DNA of 64,000 nucleotides, taken from Adiantum capillus-veneris. Its lineage: Eukaryota > Streptophyta > Polypodiopsida > Polypodiales > Pteridaceae. Every line of letters starts with the position of its first letter. Position 1 is the first letter of the stretch. The stretch covers positions 139,117,108 through 139,181,107 of the forward strand of contig CM043955.1 of assembly GCA_014529385.2 (NCBI GenBank). The letters run 5' to 3'. Of the stretch, positions 1 through 9,605 are shown in pieces. The notes beneath the pieces are model-generated. The model did no database searches. It saw nothing but the letters and a program-made list of their open reading frames with translations, and was not told the DNA's origin. Position numbers and translations under genes: made by a program.

Positions 1-1112
1 AATGCAGGTGAAAAACTCCGTGTAGATGGCATGGGTGATTTTATTGTAGGATGGCACTTGAGTGCCGACCTCAAAGCATTGAAGTGCATGTTTGGTGTAT
101 GTGGAGGTGCCAATACCAAGTATCCATGTCTACATTGCATGGCAAGCACTGGAACAAAAGGATGGCTTGCAGAGCACGAGGTTGGAAAACCACCATCGAG
201 AAATAGTGTGAACGTCATCGACTACCCATCGTCTTCTATGATTTGGGATCCAATTCTAAGAATAGATTTAAAAAATGTACATATATGTACAATGCATGCA
301 GAGATTAGAATCTTGGACAAAATGCTTCGACTCCACTTGATTATGCATATTCTATTAAACCAAGTAAACTTGCAGACGAGTGCATAGAAAAATGCGAGGC
401 TTTGCTCTCTCAAATGGGTTTTCATGGTGGTCAAGTGCATCTAAAAAAAGATCCTACTCTTTCAAAAGGAATGGGTGATGTTTTGCAAGATGTTTCAATG
501 GTGGAGCAAAAGCCATAAGATTTTTGAGCAACAATGACAACAAACAAGTTGATGCTATGTGGAATTGTTGGAAGGATCTTTGTGTAATAACAACCAATGT
601 CAAAAGTAGACCAGATGTATCCAACAAACGCATGGAAGTGTGGAAGAAGCTTAACAATTTTTTGAAAGTTTCGAGACAACAAGTTAGCTCTGCTACTTAT
701 GCACAAAAAGACAATAAAGCTTTTAATAATTGCTATTACAAATGCTTGGGGAGCAAAAGACATCACATATTACTTGGTGAGTATTCAATTACTTTTTAAA
801 GTCTGGATAGTATTTTACATCGCATCCTATGAGTTCAACTAACCTTTAAAAAAAAAAAAGCATATTCTGTACCTGCATGGACCATATTTTGCAAAACAAG
901 GACCCCTTGCAACACGGAATACTCAGGGAATGGAAAAATCTCACTATCAAGCGAGGACTTATTTTTTCAAATATACGAGAAAGGGAGGGGGACAAAGAAG
1001 GAGCAATGCACTAAAGGAATTATTCAATTGGTTCTATAGGAGGCAACTACAACGGATGAGATCAAACAACCATGCTGCTCAACCACAGATGGAGAGTAAT
1101 GCTTCACTTTGA
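1..1112 (+). pseudogene. Broken transposase-like gene (zinc-motif, HxxxR type), two exons
   Basis: Three reading frames join into one protein-like sequence, so the gene carries frameshifts near 340-360, 516 and 730. The first part (31-330) has a Cys cluster ending in YPCLHCMAS and then the motif HAEIRILDKMLRLHL. The middle (360-515) begins PSKLADECIEKCEALL. The later part (524-776) holds WNCWKDL and, in a shifted frame, NAWGAKDITYYL. A GT-AG intron at 777-926 keeps phase and leads to an exon with KYTRKGGGQ (927-1112). The order of motifs (Cys-rich segment, His/Arg helix, W-rich segment, IT-Y-Y, then KGGG) reminds me of uncharacterised transposon proteins seen in several eukaryotes. That likeness is from memory and no superfamily is assigned. 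The 5' end lies outside the window. Confidence 0.45.
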
Positions 1113-1188
1113 AACTTTGTACCGAATCTTTCTAAAGAGATACAAATTCAAAAAAGATATTTTGGTGCAAAAAGTTATCAAATTTACA

Positions 1189-2169
1189 TCAGTTTTTGAT
1201 TTTTTTGATATCTCTAGGCATGTCACCCCTATATCTCAAAAACTTTCTTCTTTTATAGCCCCCAAGAAGGTTGACATTTGTCTCCTCAGCTGCTGGTGCA
1301 TAGCAAGAGTAGAAAAGAAAGTATCCCGATCTTGAGGCATTGACTCCTGCAGCATACCCAAATATTCTAAGTACCGCAGCTCTCTCAAGTAGCATGATCT
1401 TGTTTGCATTGATTTGAAGGGGAGTGTACCCCAAAAACCGTGACAATATCTTCAGGGCAAATACTGGCAACTCAGGATCTTCAGAATATTGCATGTGAAA
1501 AGCACAAAAGGTGGCACTATCCAATGTAGGCATGTAGTGCATGAGAGAGGAGGCATCCCTTCTTGAAGTGCCCTCTATTGCTTTCCCTCTTGAGCCTTTA
1601 GCTCTCCCAAGAAAATTGTCTTTGTCAAGGAGTTCAATCTGCAAAACAAGACATAATGAGTAATTAAAACAAACTTGAAAAAAAAGGAAGATTTCAGAAG
1701 GAAGATCAACTAAATCTACCTTTTGCAACTCATCCTCGGGAATGACTTTTTCTTGAAGGAGATTGCATGATCCAGTCATCTCTCTTATGTCAATATCCTT
1801 TCCAGTTTTTTTCAGCTTAAAGTCTCTGCCAAAAGATTGGATGCCAAGCTCAAGAAGTCTCTTCTCAAAATCCTCATCTTTGAGGTAAGGTTTCTCCTCT
1901 TCCATTCTTCTCATGCATAGAGCAAGTGCATCAGGAGCAAGAAGAATATCTTTATTGGATGTTGGAAGATCAAGTGCCAAAAACTCCTCTTTTGACTCTT
2001 CTTCTGTGTCAATAAAATCTTTGGCCACCTCAGAAGCTTCAGAAATGGTTGCAATACAATAGTCCTCCCTCATATTAAGCAGACATTGGATATGATGGAG
2101 AGGGATATACTCTTTTCCATTGATATAGAAGTAGGGAAGGTTTGGAACAGTAAGGGAAGCCTCAGACAC
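1189..2169 (-). CDS. Hypothetical acidic/helical protein of the 1-8302 element, C-terminal exons
   Basis: The open frame of 326 codons on the minus strand begins without a proper ATG (the first codon is GTG), so it is probably an internal or terminal exon. An 81-bp stretch, 1719 down to 1639, has a consensus GT donor after AAAAG and a TTTTGCAG acceptor. Removing it keeps frame and joins ELQK to IELLDKDNFLGR. The N-terminal half is rich in Glu and Lys; the C-terminal half contains ALKILSRFLGYTPLQINANK. No family is recognised. Upstream minus-strand sequence near 2180-2300 continues as an acidic peptide (EILEEEEIDVAAEEQES) in another frame, which suggests another exon or a frameshift. It lies convergent to the transposase-like gene. 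Confidence 0.4.
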   Translation of the reverse strand: MSEASLTVPNLPYFYINGKEYIPLHHIQCLLNMREDYCIATISEASEVAKDFIDTEEESKEEFLALDLPTSNKDILLAPDALALCMRRMEEEKPYLKDEDFEKRLLELGIQSFGRDFKLKKTGKDIDIREMTGSCNLLQEKVIPEDELQKVDLVDLPSEIFLFFQVCFNYSLCLVLQIELLDKDNFLGRAKGSRGKAIEGTSRRDASSLMHYMPTLDSATFCAFHMQYSEDPELPVFALKILSRFLGYTPLQINANKIMLLERAAVLRIFGYAAGVNASRSGYFLFYSCYAPAAEETNVNLLGGYKRRKFLRYRGDMPRDIKKIKN

Positions 2170-2386
2170 TGACCTCTACCTCCTCTGTTGGCTCATCAAT
2201 GACAGTACTAGCTCTAAATTGAGACACATCAAAATTTGCACTCTCCTGCTCCTCAGCTGCAACATCAATTTCCTCCTCTTCTAGAATTTCACTTTTCTCA
2301 AGATGCAAAACTGTGGAAAAACATTTGTATTTGTTCCCTCTTCCTGTGTATCTTTCACTTCATCACCTTTGCCTTGCACGTCAACT

Positions 2387-2776
2387 TTAAGGAACAAAAA
2401 GAAAGGCAACTTCTTTTGGAACAAGGTTGCAAGGCTTTGAATGTAATTGACAAGAAATGGTAGGTGGACAAATAAATGAAGTCTTCTTAGAAAATCTTCC
2501 AAACCTCCATGTTACTTTGTCTTTCTCAATTGAGTTGGTAGTAAATTCAGTTAGATGGCAATAAGTCTTACCATCTAAAACCAAACACTTGCGTTCAATT
2601 GCCTCTTCAAACTCTTTGAATTCTTTTGACAAAAAGTTCTTCAAATAGTCTAGCATAATTGCAAGATCAAACAAAGCCTTGGTGTACACTTCCATGTCAC
2701 CAACATCCATGACAACAACCAAGAGCTTCTCACTTGGACTCTCCTCTAAAATCTCTTTGCGACCTTCGTTCATGGT
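2387..2776 (-). CDS. Hypothetical protein, first minus-strand gene from the divergent promoter
   Basis: The minus-strand ORF starts at an ATG at 2776 (MNEGRKEILEESPSEK) and runs about 130 codons. It is helical and charged, with VYTKALFDLAIMLDYL and a central KEFEEAIERK. No family is recognised. It is the first ORF downstream of the minus-strand TATA box (3292-3300), with a long leader that contains the 164-bp tandem repeat. It may be spliced to the exons at 2300-1189, but no clear donor was fixed at its end. Confidence 0.4.
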   Translation of the reverse strand, partial: TMNEGRKEILEESPSEKLLVVVMDVGDMEVYTKALFDLAIMLDYLKNFLSKEFKEFEEAIERKCLVLDGKTYCHLTEFTTNSIEKDKVTWRFGRFSKKTSFICPPTISCQLHSKPCNLVPKEVAFLFVP

Positions 2777-2870
2777 TTGGGTGAAATAAAAATTCAAACC
2801 GAAGAAGCTAGACCAAAACGGAGAGGGTAAAGCCGAAGAACCCAAACGGGACGATAGAAGCCCCAGGCAC

Positions 2871-3198
2871 AATCTGCGGCCTTGGTCAATCGTGTCGTGC
2901 TTGTCGATAAGAACATACCAAAAGAATCACGAACGAAGCGATAGAGGCAAGTTCTAGAATTTGCAAAGGTTTACCCTCCCGTCGTGCGGGACCAAAGTGA
3001 TGGAGTTGAGAGAGAAGCTGTGATAGAGTGGAGCAATCTGCGGCGCTCGTCTATTGTGTCATGCGTGTCGATAAGAACGCACCAAAAGAAGCCCGAATGA
3101 AGCGATAGAGGCCCGTTCCAGAATTTGCAAAGGCTTACCCTCGCATCGTGCGGGACCAAAGTGATGGAGTTGAGAGAGAAGCCATGATAGAGTGGAGA
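2871..3198. repeat. Two tandem copies of a 164-bp leader repeat
   Basis: Two consecutive copies start at 2871 and 3035 (both begin AATCTGCGGC), with a period of 164 bp and scattered differences. They lie in the presumed leader of the minus-strand genes. The unit is homologous, in the same orientation relative to transcription, to the 108-bp repeat at 3608-3950 on the plus-strand side. Confidence 0.8.
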
Positions 3199-3291
3199 GA
3201 GAAGTGAAATGGAGCTTGATGTTAAAACTACAAGATTCTCATGTCGCGCGGCACCAATAGAAGTACAACACCACAAAAAGACGAGATCAAG

Positions 3292-3300
3292 CTTTATATA
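3292..3300 (-). promoter_or_regulatory. TATA box, minus-strand direction
   Basis: Minus strand reads TATATAAAG, a good TATA box, about 100 bp from the opposite-facing TATA box at 3394. It would start transcripts near 3265 that run into the 164-bp repeats and the minus-strand ORFs. Confidence 0.5.
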
Positions 3301-3326
3301 AGGAGATCAAAAATTAAAGTTATGGG

Positions 3327-3356
3327 CACGTGTCATCCATGAACACGTGCCACGTG
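3327..3356. promoter_or_regulatory. Three G-boxes (CACGTG) between divergent TATA boxes
   Basis: CACGTG occurs at 3327-3332, 3344-3349 and 3351-3356, the last two forming ACACGTGCCACGTGGCA. In plants the G-box binds bZIP and bHLH factors. Its central place between two outward-facing TATA boxes supports a shared bidirectional promoter. Confidence 0.6.
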
Positions 3357-3393
3357 GCATGCTTCCAACGGTCATTGTACGGACGGTCGGTTG

Positions 3394-3401
3394 TATAAAA
3401 A
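3394..3401 (+). promoter_or_regulatory. TATA box, plus-strand direction
   Basis: TATAAAAA lies 38 bp downstream of the last G-box and faces the histone-like gene. The ATG of that gene is at 4060, so a leader of roughly 600 nt, possibly spliced, is implied. Confidence 0.5.
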
Positions 3402-3607
3402 GCTCGAGTCACATGCTCATTTTTCACCTTCCCCCAAACCACACATTCGCGTGGTTTCGTACCTCAAGCATCCTCCGGCGTCTCTTCTTTCATCAACCCG
3501 CACACCCTCTTTTGTGTTATTTCATCCACTCGCACTCCCCCTTTCTGCCCTATTTACCGCACGACACGATAACAAGTACTTTCATACTTCCGGTATGTGT
3601 CTTATCG

Positions 3608-3950
3608 CGTCCTATCGTTCTCCCATATGACGCAATAGGGAGGTCTTCTAGACTGTGGGTGTCCCTCCTATCGCGTCCTGCGGTGTGCTTTCATGTTTTC
3701 GGGCCAAGCGCTACCGAGCTCATCATCTACACATACGACACGATAGAGAGCTGTTTTAGAGTGTGGGTGGCCCCCCGATCGCGTCATGCGGTGTCTTTTC
3801 ATGTTTCTGTGCCACGAGACACCGAGCTCATCATCTTCCCATACAACGTGATAGCAAGCTCTTCCAAATTTTGGGAGGACCTCCTATCGCGTCCTGCAGT
3901 ATCTTTTCTTATTACCGAGCCACGCAATATCAAGCTCTTTGAAATTGTGG
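3608..3950 (+). repeat. Three copies of a 108-bp leader repeat
   Basis: Comparable points recur at 3634, 3742 and 3850, a period of 108 bp. The period is divisible by three, so an open frame (3347-3985) runs through with 36-residue repeats; I take this as a by-product of the repeat and not as a gene. Shared blocks include CTATCGCGTC and GAGCTCATCATC. Confidence 0.75.
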
Positions 3951-4059
3951 TTGGATCTCTTTTTGCATTGTTATGGGTACTTTAGAAAGCGCTTGGACCT
4001 CTATGCGGGTCTTGTTTTGAAGTATTTTGTGACAAAAGACAGAAGTTTTCGACTATCAA

Positions 4060-4639
4060 ATGGCGAGGACAAAACAAACTGCAAGAAAAGTTTACCAACT
4101 CCCAAAAGATCCAGAGAAAGATGATGATTCAGAGAAACCACCTACACAACCTCGTCAGAGGCCTACTGCTAGAAAAATATTGAATTATCAAGTCAAATCT
4201 CTAAGGGAAATAAAGAAAGCACAAAAGTCTACTTGTCTTCTGATTCCAAAGCTACCTTTCATGAGAGTTGTCAAAGAGATATCAGATAGACTTGTGAGCA
4301 TGATGAATATCAATTCTTTGTTTCAGTAAGGTGGAAATCTCAAGCCTTGATGGGCCTTCAAGAGGCTATCGAGGATTTTCTTATAGACTTTATGAATGAT
4401 AGCTACATTGCAGCTGCATTTTCTCATCACAGGGTCACACTTATGAGCAAAGATTTTGTGCTTGTGTCAAGGATTTTCTTATAGACTTTATGAATGATAG
4501 CTACATTGCAGCTGCATTTTCTCATCACAGGGTCACACTTATGAGCAAAGATTTTGTGCTTGTGTCAAGGCTGAGGTACAAGTTTGATAAGGCTCTTGAT
4601 CTTATTCCTAGTGAGGATATTAAAGCCTCCAAATTTTAA
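4060..4639 (+). pseudogene. Histone H3 / CENH3-like protein gene, disrupted
   Basis: The ATG at 4060 opens MARTKQTARK, identical to the first residues of histone H3, including Lys4 and Lys9. The tail then departs from H3 (VYQLPKDPEK...). Residues after about 45 match the H3 fold: LREIKKAQKST, LLIPKLPF, VVKEI. The first frame stops at 4327-4329. In the next frame 4300-4470 continues the fold: RWKSQALMGLQEAIEDFL and RVTLMSKDF, where H3 has RVTIMPKD. A Trp before the LQEA helix and a longer first loop recall centromeric H3. A 98-bp tandem duplication breaks the frame; after it the C-terminus runs to a TAA at 4637. A GTGAGC...TTTCAG stretch at the first break looks intron-like but is only about 33 bp and does not restore frame. 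It could be decayed, or the assembly may be wrong. Confidence 0.65.
4373..4568 (+). repeat. 98-bp perfect tandem duplication inside the histone-fold region
   Basis: The two copies (4373-4470 and 4471-4568) appear identical. They cover the end of the central helix through the RVTLMSKDF loop. Ninety-eight is not a multiple of three, so the second copy shifts the frame. The lack of differences means it is recent, or an assembly artefact. Confidence 0.85.
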
Positions 4640-4849
4640 ATATCCCCCCTTCCAGGCAGCAGAAAAATTCAAGGGTTGTCATTGAAGATGTTACACATCA
4701 GTATGAGACAAAAAAAGGCCCAGGATATCAAAGCAGGCAAGGAGGTTGAGAGGGAGCAAGACATGATCAGAGGATGATATCCTTGCAGAGCAAGAAAAAA
4801 TTTTAAGAGCATCCAACTCTCTCCTTTAAAAAAAAAAGTTACAGGCCAA

Positions 4850-6370
4850 ATGATGGTGGATGTCTCCTTGTGTGGGGATGATGAGGTGTATTGTGACATA
4901 TTCCCTCAAGACACAAGTATGCTTGTAAACTCCAACATTGAGCTTGGTGATACTGTGCTCTTTATCTGTCTCAGGTATGTGTTGCCCCTTTGCTAATTAT
5001 TAGTGCATGTGCAGGCACAAGGGCCTCATTGGGGGATGTGTTTTCTTTCTCAGGTGTCTTATGAGGGATCTTTCAAAGGCTATAGCTATGCAAATTTCCA
5101 TACTTGATCCTCTAGTGGCACAGTGCCTTTTTAACAAGCAAGGAAGCCTTTCAAGTTTTTTTGAAGATTTTAACATGTTGACCTGCAATTACATAATATA
5201 CCCCTATGTTGAAGGGTAACTCTTAACTCCTAACATGTTATTTATAACTTTTTGTTGTATTCCTAGCTAATTGTTATTTTTTGTAGAGGACATTGGAGTC
5301 TTATTATCTTCAATCTTTTGGAGAAAGATATTATATTTATGAATTCATTGTCAAGTATCCATGGGAGAAGTAAACTGTAAGTATGAAGTATGATCTATGC
5401 TTGATGGCCCATTGTTTTCTATTAGTATCTTTTTGATTGTCTTCTTGCAGTGCTGCCAAACTTATTGTTGGTCACCTGAGTACCACAAATAAGGATTACA
5501 ATATAGAAGGTTTCAAGTACTACAATCAAAAAGTGCCTTTACAAACAGACTCAACATCTTGTGGATGGAGGGTGCTTGCCAATGCATGGAGATATCTTGA
5601 GTCAAGGTGCAAGATGACTACACTCACTGTAAGTGTGTATCTCATGTGCCATTGATTTATTTTGATTTCTTAACTATGTATGTATGTACTCATGTCCTTT
5701 AATTTCTTTTTCTATTTGTTTCAGTTGCATGACTATCCAGAGTCTTGGGTCACGTGGGTGAGAGAGAAGGCTGTTTCTATGGTTGTAGAAAGATCAATAA
5801 ACCCAAATGATCCAGAATCTTCTTTGCCATCAAAGAAAGGTAGAGACACGAAGGGTTTGGATGCAAAGAAAATGGATCACAAGAAGAAGAGTCCTGCAAA
5901 GAAGATCCATACAAAGAGAAGCCCTTCAAAGAAAAGGGATCACAAGAAGAAGAGTCCTATAAAGAAGAGCCATGCCAAGAACTTAGAAGAGTCTTGCCAA
6001 GGGGAAGAGTCCCACCAAGAAGAAGAGTCATGCAAAATGAAGAGCAGATACAAAGGGCCATCCATTCCACTCACCACTGAAATTCAAGGTTCAAAAGCGT
6101 CGTACAGCTAAGAACAGTAAGAGGGAGACACCTAGCTCACCTTTCAAGCTACCATCCATGTTGCCAAAGAAGGTTGCCAAGTCACCCAAGCCAACCACTC
6201 CTCAGGAGCCCAAAGCACCAACCCCTGCCAAGTCCCCCGTGCCAAGCCCTGAGGAGCCCAAGTCACCACCACCTCCTGAACTTTCACCCCATCCTGAACA
6301 CAAAATAAAAAGGGTCTCTGAGGACGTAGAATCCTCTCAGGCTAAAACAAATGTGGAGTTTCATGATTGA
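4850..6370 (+). CDS. Ulp1/C48-type cysteine protease with Lys-rich tail, at least five exons
   Basis: The inferred exons are 4850-4974, 5054-5215, 5287-5376, 5451-5628 and 5725-6111. All four introns (71-96 bp) have GT-AG ends and preserve frame. The spliced protein shows the C48 layout: GGHW supplies the catalytic His (around 5290), an Asp/Asn-bearing strand follows (IIFMNSL), then PLQTDSTSCGW with the Gln and catalytic Cys (around 5550). This family removes SUMO or related modifiers, and such domains are often carried by plant DNA transposons. The usual His-Asp pair appears as His-Asn, which may reduce activity. The C-terminal exon is rich in KKSP repeats; frame is lost near 5985-6110, and an SP/KP-rich peptide in another frame (6158-6370) looks like its continuation. 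Earlier exons may exist in 4640-4849. Confidence 0.6.
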
Positions 6371-6598
6371 TTACTCCACAAAAGTTATGTACAGTTGTGT
6401 TCATTTTGTCCATATGAACATATACCCTTTGGTGATTCATAATTTTGTACTTCAAATACTTAATACCAACTATCGATTCTTAAATGTGTATCATGGTGTC
6501 ACGTAAGTTTAAAACAACATAAATAATGATCACAATAAGGTAGAGAAAAGATAAATATATTTGCAAAATGCAATGATTACAATATTGAACCTGTTTCT

Positions 6599-7069
6599 TC
6601 AAGTCCTTGCAAGTGGCTCAAATACAACTCTTTTTGGGGGAAGGCATGTGATGCAAGAGGTTGAATTCTCCATCCTTGTTCTCACCACAATTCCATCCAC
6701 TTTGAATCTATACTCAGGAGATGTTTCATCAAGAAACTCAAGAGATTCTCTAACATCATGTAGTCTCCAATTTGTTGTTACTATAAGGCTTCTATACTCG
6801 GTGTGTGGATGGACTATGACCTTTAGTTCAAACTCTGGACAATTTTCTTCAGAGTCGATAGGAACCCAACTACCTAATTTGCTTCTCCATCTCCTATAGC
6901 CATAGCCCAGAACTAATGATTGACGACATAGTTGATATGAGATAGACATAGAATTTGGGCTTACTCTACAACTAATATTATCGCCAATATGGAAAGTTTC
7001 TTTGGTACTCCATCCGTCTCCAAGTACATTATCCAGTTCAGTCATAGAAAGTCTTCTATTAAGCCACAT
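6599..7069 (-). CDS. Hypothetical protein, possible ubiquitin-like fold
   Basis: Minus-strand ORF with an ATG at 7069, 156 codons. The second half reads ELKVIVHPHTEYRSLIV, then WRLHDVRESLEFL and YRFKVDGIVV, a pattern of strands and helix that resembles a beta-grasp (ubiquitin-like) domain. This is pattern reading only. It lies directly downstream of the BAH-like gene on the same strand; a Cys-bearing peptide in an overlapping frame (VPAYTCPCGMFQNNG, near 7090-7130) suggests that both are one gene with a frameshift or a missed intron. Confidence 0.35.
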   Translation of the reverse strand: MWLNRRLSMTELDNVLGDGWSTKETFHIGDNISCRVSPNSMSISYQLCRQSLVLGYGYRRWRSKLGSWVPIDSEENCPEFELKVIVHPHTEYRSLIVTTNWRLHDVRESLEFLDETSPEYRFKVDGIVVRTRMENSTSCITCLPPKRVVFEPLART

Positions 7070-7092
7070 CGTCTTTGTCCTCTACAAGTCCA

Positions 7093-7857
7093 TTATTTTG
7101 AAACATGCCACAAGGACATGTATAGGCAGGAACATTGAACTTTAATCCTTCTTGATATCTTGCCCGGAGACATAGCTTTAAGGATGTCTTCTTTGATCTT
7201 GGATTTGAAGCTTGATATAGTACATGCATCAAGAGCTTCCCAATCAAGTGAACTTATGGTGGGAACGTGTAACTGATGTAGTTCTCCATATGCACGTTCT
7301 CGTGATGGAACCTTGTATTCTGCAAAATAGACAAACAAATCCATTGTTTTGTAAAAGAAAGGTGTCTTGTCAGCATACATAGCATATGTAATCCCTTTAT
7401 GCATTGATTTGAATGTCCCACTTAGACTCTCTACAGGCTGCCATTCCACAGCTGTTGAAGGAAATATATCTAGAATCGAATAAAAAATGAGAAAAAACAA
7501 TGGGAGAATGAAAAATTCATTGTATCAAATAGAAGTTTTTTTTTTTTACTTACAGTAAGAATGCAGTGTGGGATGTTCTTCCCAGTCTCACACCGTATCC
7601 TTGGCCATGTACACATGTTGAACCTTAGCTAGCCAGCCATTGTCGGTCACTTTGAAAGCAAGAACACGACCTTTCCAATGGTTTTTTACTTTATCACGTT
7701 TAGATCTCTTCACTCTGTGTACATCTTTGCATGAAGGAAGCATTGTTACCCAGTCATTCACACGAAAAGATATGGGCTTCCAAAGACCATCCTCTCTAAC
7801 GTTATGAAAGTCACAAGAAGTTATATTATGTGAAGGGCGACGTGCAAAAGACGCCAT
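7093..7857 (-). CDS. BAH-domain-like protein, two exons, in-frame TGA
   Basis: Exon 1 starts at the ATG at 7857 and ends at a GTAAGT donor (7553). Exon 2 begins after TTCTAG at about 7469; the join is in frame. Exon 1 has FRVNDWVTMLPS and WKGRVLAFKVTDNGW, then VYMAKDTV. Exon 2 has EWQPVESLSGTFKS. This order (strand with bound Asp, GRVLAF, KDT, PVESL-G) fits the bromo-adjacent homology fold, which reads histone tails in plant proteins such as methyltransferases and ORC1. A TGA at 7590-7588 interrupts exon 1 right after KDTV, so the gene is probably dead in this copy, or uses another splice. No catalytic domain is seen. Confidence 0.45.
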
Positions 7858-8302
7858 GGAAACTCAGAGATTAGAGAAGAAGAAAGAAAATATAGAGATG
7901 GAAAGACTTAAACCTCTCACAAAATACAGAGAGAGTGAAAAAGGTATACGTTTGAAAAAAGTAGGTGATTTGTCATTAATGGCCTTGTTTTGACAACCTT
8001 CTGACATAGATTTCGTATCTTTTGACAACGCTTTTGTGAAATATAAAATAGAATAAAAGATGAGACTTCATTATTTTGGGCCGCAAATTTAATGAGCTCA
8101 CTCGCCAAAAGCACCTAAATATAGCAGTTTCAGCCTTATGATCAAGACATTTAGCCGTTCTCCGTCAAAATAGGACCACCAAAACCCAAAATAGAGGAGA
8201 CAAGAGTGCCATACTTTTGTAAACGTGTCAGATGACTATTGAACTATTCCTTAATCCTTAGATTAACAAACAACCCTTTTTTAGTCATTTTTTGCCCTAA
8301 TG
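7858..8302. other. Terminal non-coding part of the 1-8302 element, ending CCCTAATG
   Basis: No gene is seen. The LINE sequence resumes exactly at 8303 with TGGGAGCATG, so the preceding CCCTAATG marks the element end. The same CCTAATG terminus ends two other insertions in LINE copies (at 27695 and near 62535). Confidence 0.45.
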
Positions 8303-9275
8303 TGGGAGCATGGTACACAAAGGATTAACGGGTTGGAGGATTACAATGTACTCAAAGAATATCAAGCAACAAAGAGGGATAGCATGTATGGTTAAGAAAG
8401 GATTGAAAGATTTTGTATCAATTGTGAAAGATGGCAAGCACAAACATTATGTACGGCTGAAATATTTGACACCAAAAAGAGCACCCATTTTTTTAAACGG
8501 TTGCTTTTCTGTCATGATTCTCCCTTTTATGCTTGCATGGATATAAATCAATCATTTTGTTATTTAGAGGAAGACATTGTTTATTCTAAAGACAAAGGTG
8601 ATGTTATTGTCTTTGGGGATATGAATACTTGCACAAAAACATTGCAACATGATACTCAACAATTTGATATGCCATACATTTCAAGGGAGTTGGAGGAAGT
8701 CCATTTGTATGACCTTACTTCAATGGATGAGAAAGAGTTAGATCACTATGGAAATTTACTTTTACACATGCGTAATAGCACGGGTATGCTCATTTTCAAT
8801 GGTGTATCTTTGTGGAGTGAAACCGATGGATTTACATGTAGAAAATATAATGGGGATAGTGAGATTGACTATATGCTACTCTCCAAAGCCATCATGTATT
8901 GCTTAAAGAGTTTTATGATTGGCCAATGGACACAAAATTAGACCATCGGGCATATGTATCGACCTTGCATTTGGAGAAGCAACTAAGCATGATAACCTTA
9001 GCCAAAGCAAAGAGAAGTTATCACTATGTATGGATTTCAAAGGGGCACCTATGAAAATGGTTGAGCAAAAGTTATGGATGACACAGCTTCAATATGACGC
9101 ACCATTGGAAATAAAATGGGAAGCTTTCAAGAAAGTTAACAAATGTCAAGATTCTCAAAAGTCCTTGATAAAGCTTGATGCAACTACAAAAACAACTATC
9201 AAAGTCATTTGCATACATACAAGGCATTGTTTTAAAATACAAGAAGAAGATGGGAAGTAAAGCATCATTTTTTTC
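8303..9275 (+). mobile_element. LINE copy A, 5' piece (endonuclease part of ORF2)
   Basis: The sequence aligns with the endonuclease region of copies B and E: GGLACMVKKGL-like, then VFGDMN, IDYMLLS and the region after it. Several frameshifts (for example 8500-8546) and the loss of the SDH motif show decay. The 5' end is cut by the 1-8302 element; the 3' continuation is at 13092, after a copia insertion. Confidence 0.85.
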
Positions 9276-9464
9276 TGAAGGGGATCAGGGAGCACCATAG
9301 ACGGAGAGTGAGAGAGAGAAGGAGACACACACACGATGTGGGTGGGGAGACTGTGAAGTGGCAGCTCCCCCTATATAGTATACTCACTATAAGTATAGGG
9401 TAACAATGGGCGGGCGCCCATGACCTGGGCGATCGGTCAAGGCACATAGGCCTTAACCCCAACA
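9276..9464 (-). repeat. 3' LTR of the copia element
   Basis: 189 bp; on the minus strand it runs from TGTTGGGG to CCCCTTCA (TG...CA). It differs from the other LTR at about eight positions (roughly 4%), for example TATATAG versus TATACAG. Confidence 0.92.
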
Positions 9465-9478
9465 ACCTCCCACTTAAA
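9465..9478 (-). other. Polypurine tract
   Basis: The minus strand reads AAGTGGGAGGT directly before the 3' LTR, the usual copia polypurine tract position and composition. Confidence 0.8.
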
Positions 9479-9605
9479 GGCCAATGTGCCTTTAAGCAAG
9501 ATCTACTAGTGTACAAGTAATAGAAGGTGAGATATTCTCTCAACCTATGCCCACTGACTCTCGATGAGCTAGTGCATCCGGCTCTACTGATAGACAAACA
9601 TCCTG

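Noticed and set aside
3347-3985. 212-codon plus-strand ORF with 36-residue repeats
   Set aside because: It is open because the 108-bp tandem repeat has a length divisible by three. Composition is unlike a protein family, and the repeat is better explained as a transcript leader homologous to the minus-side repeat.
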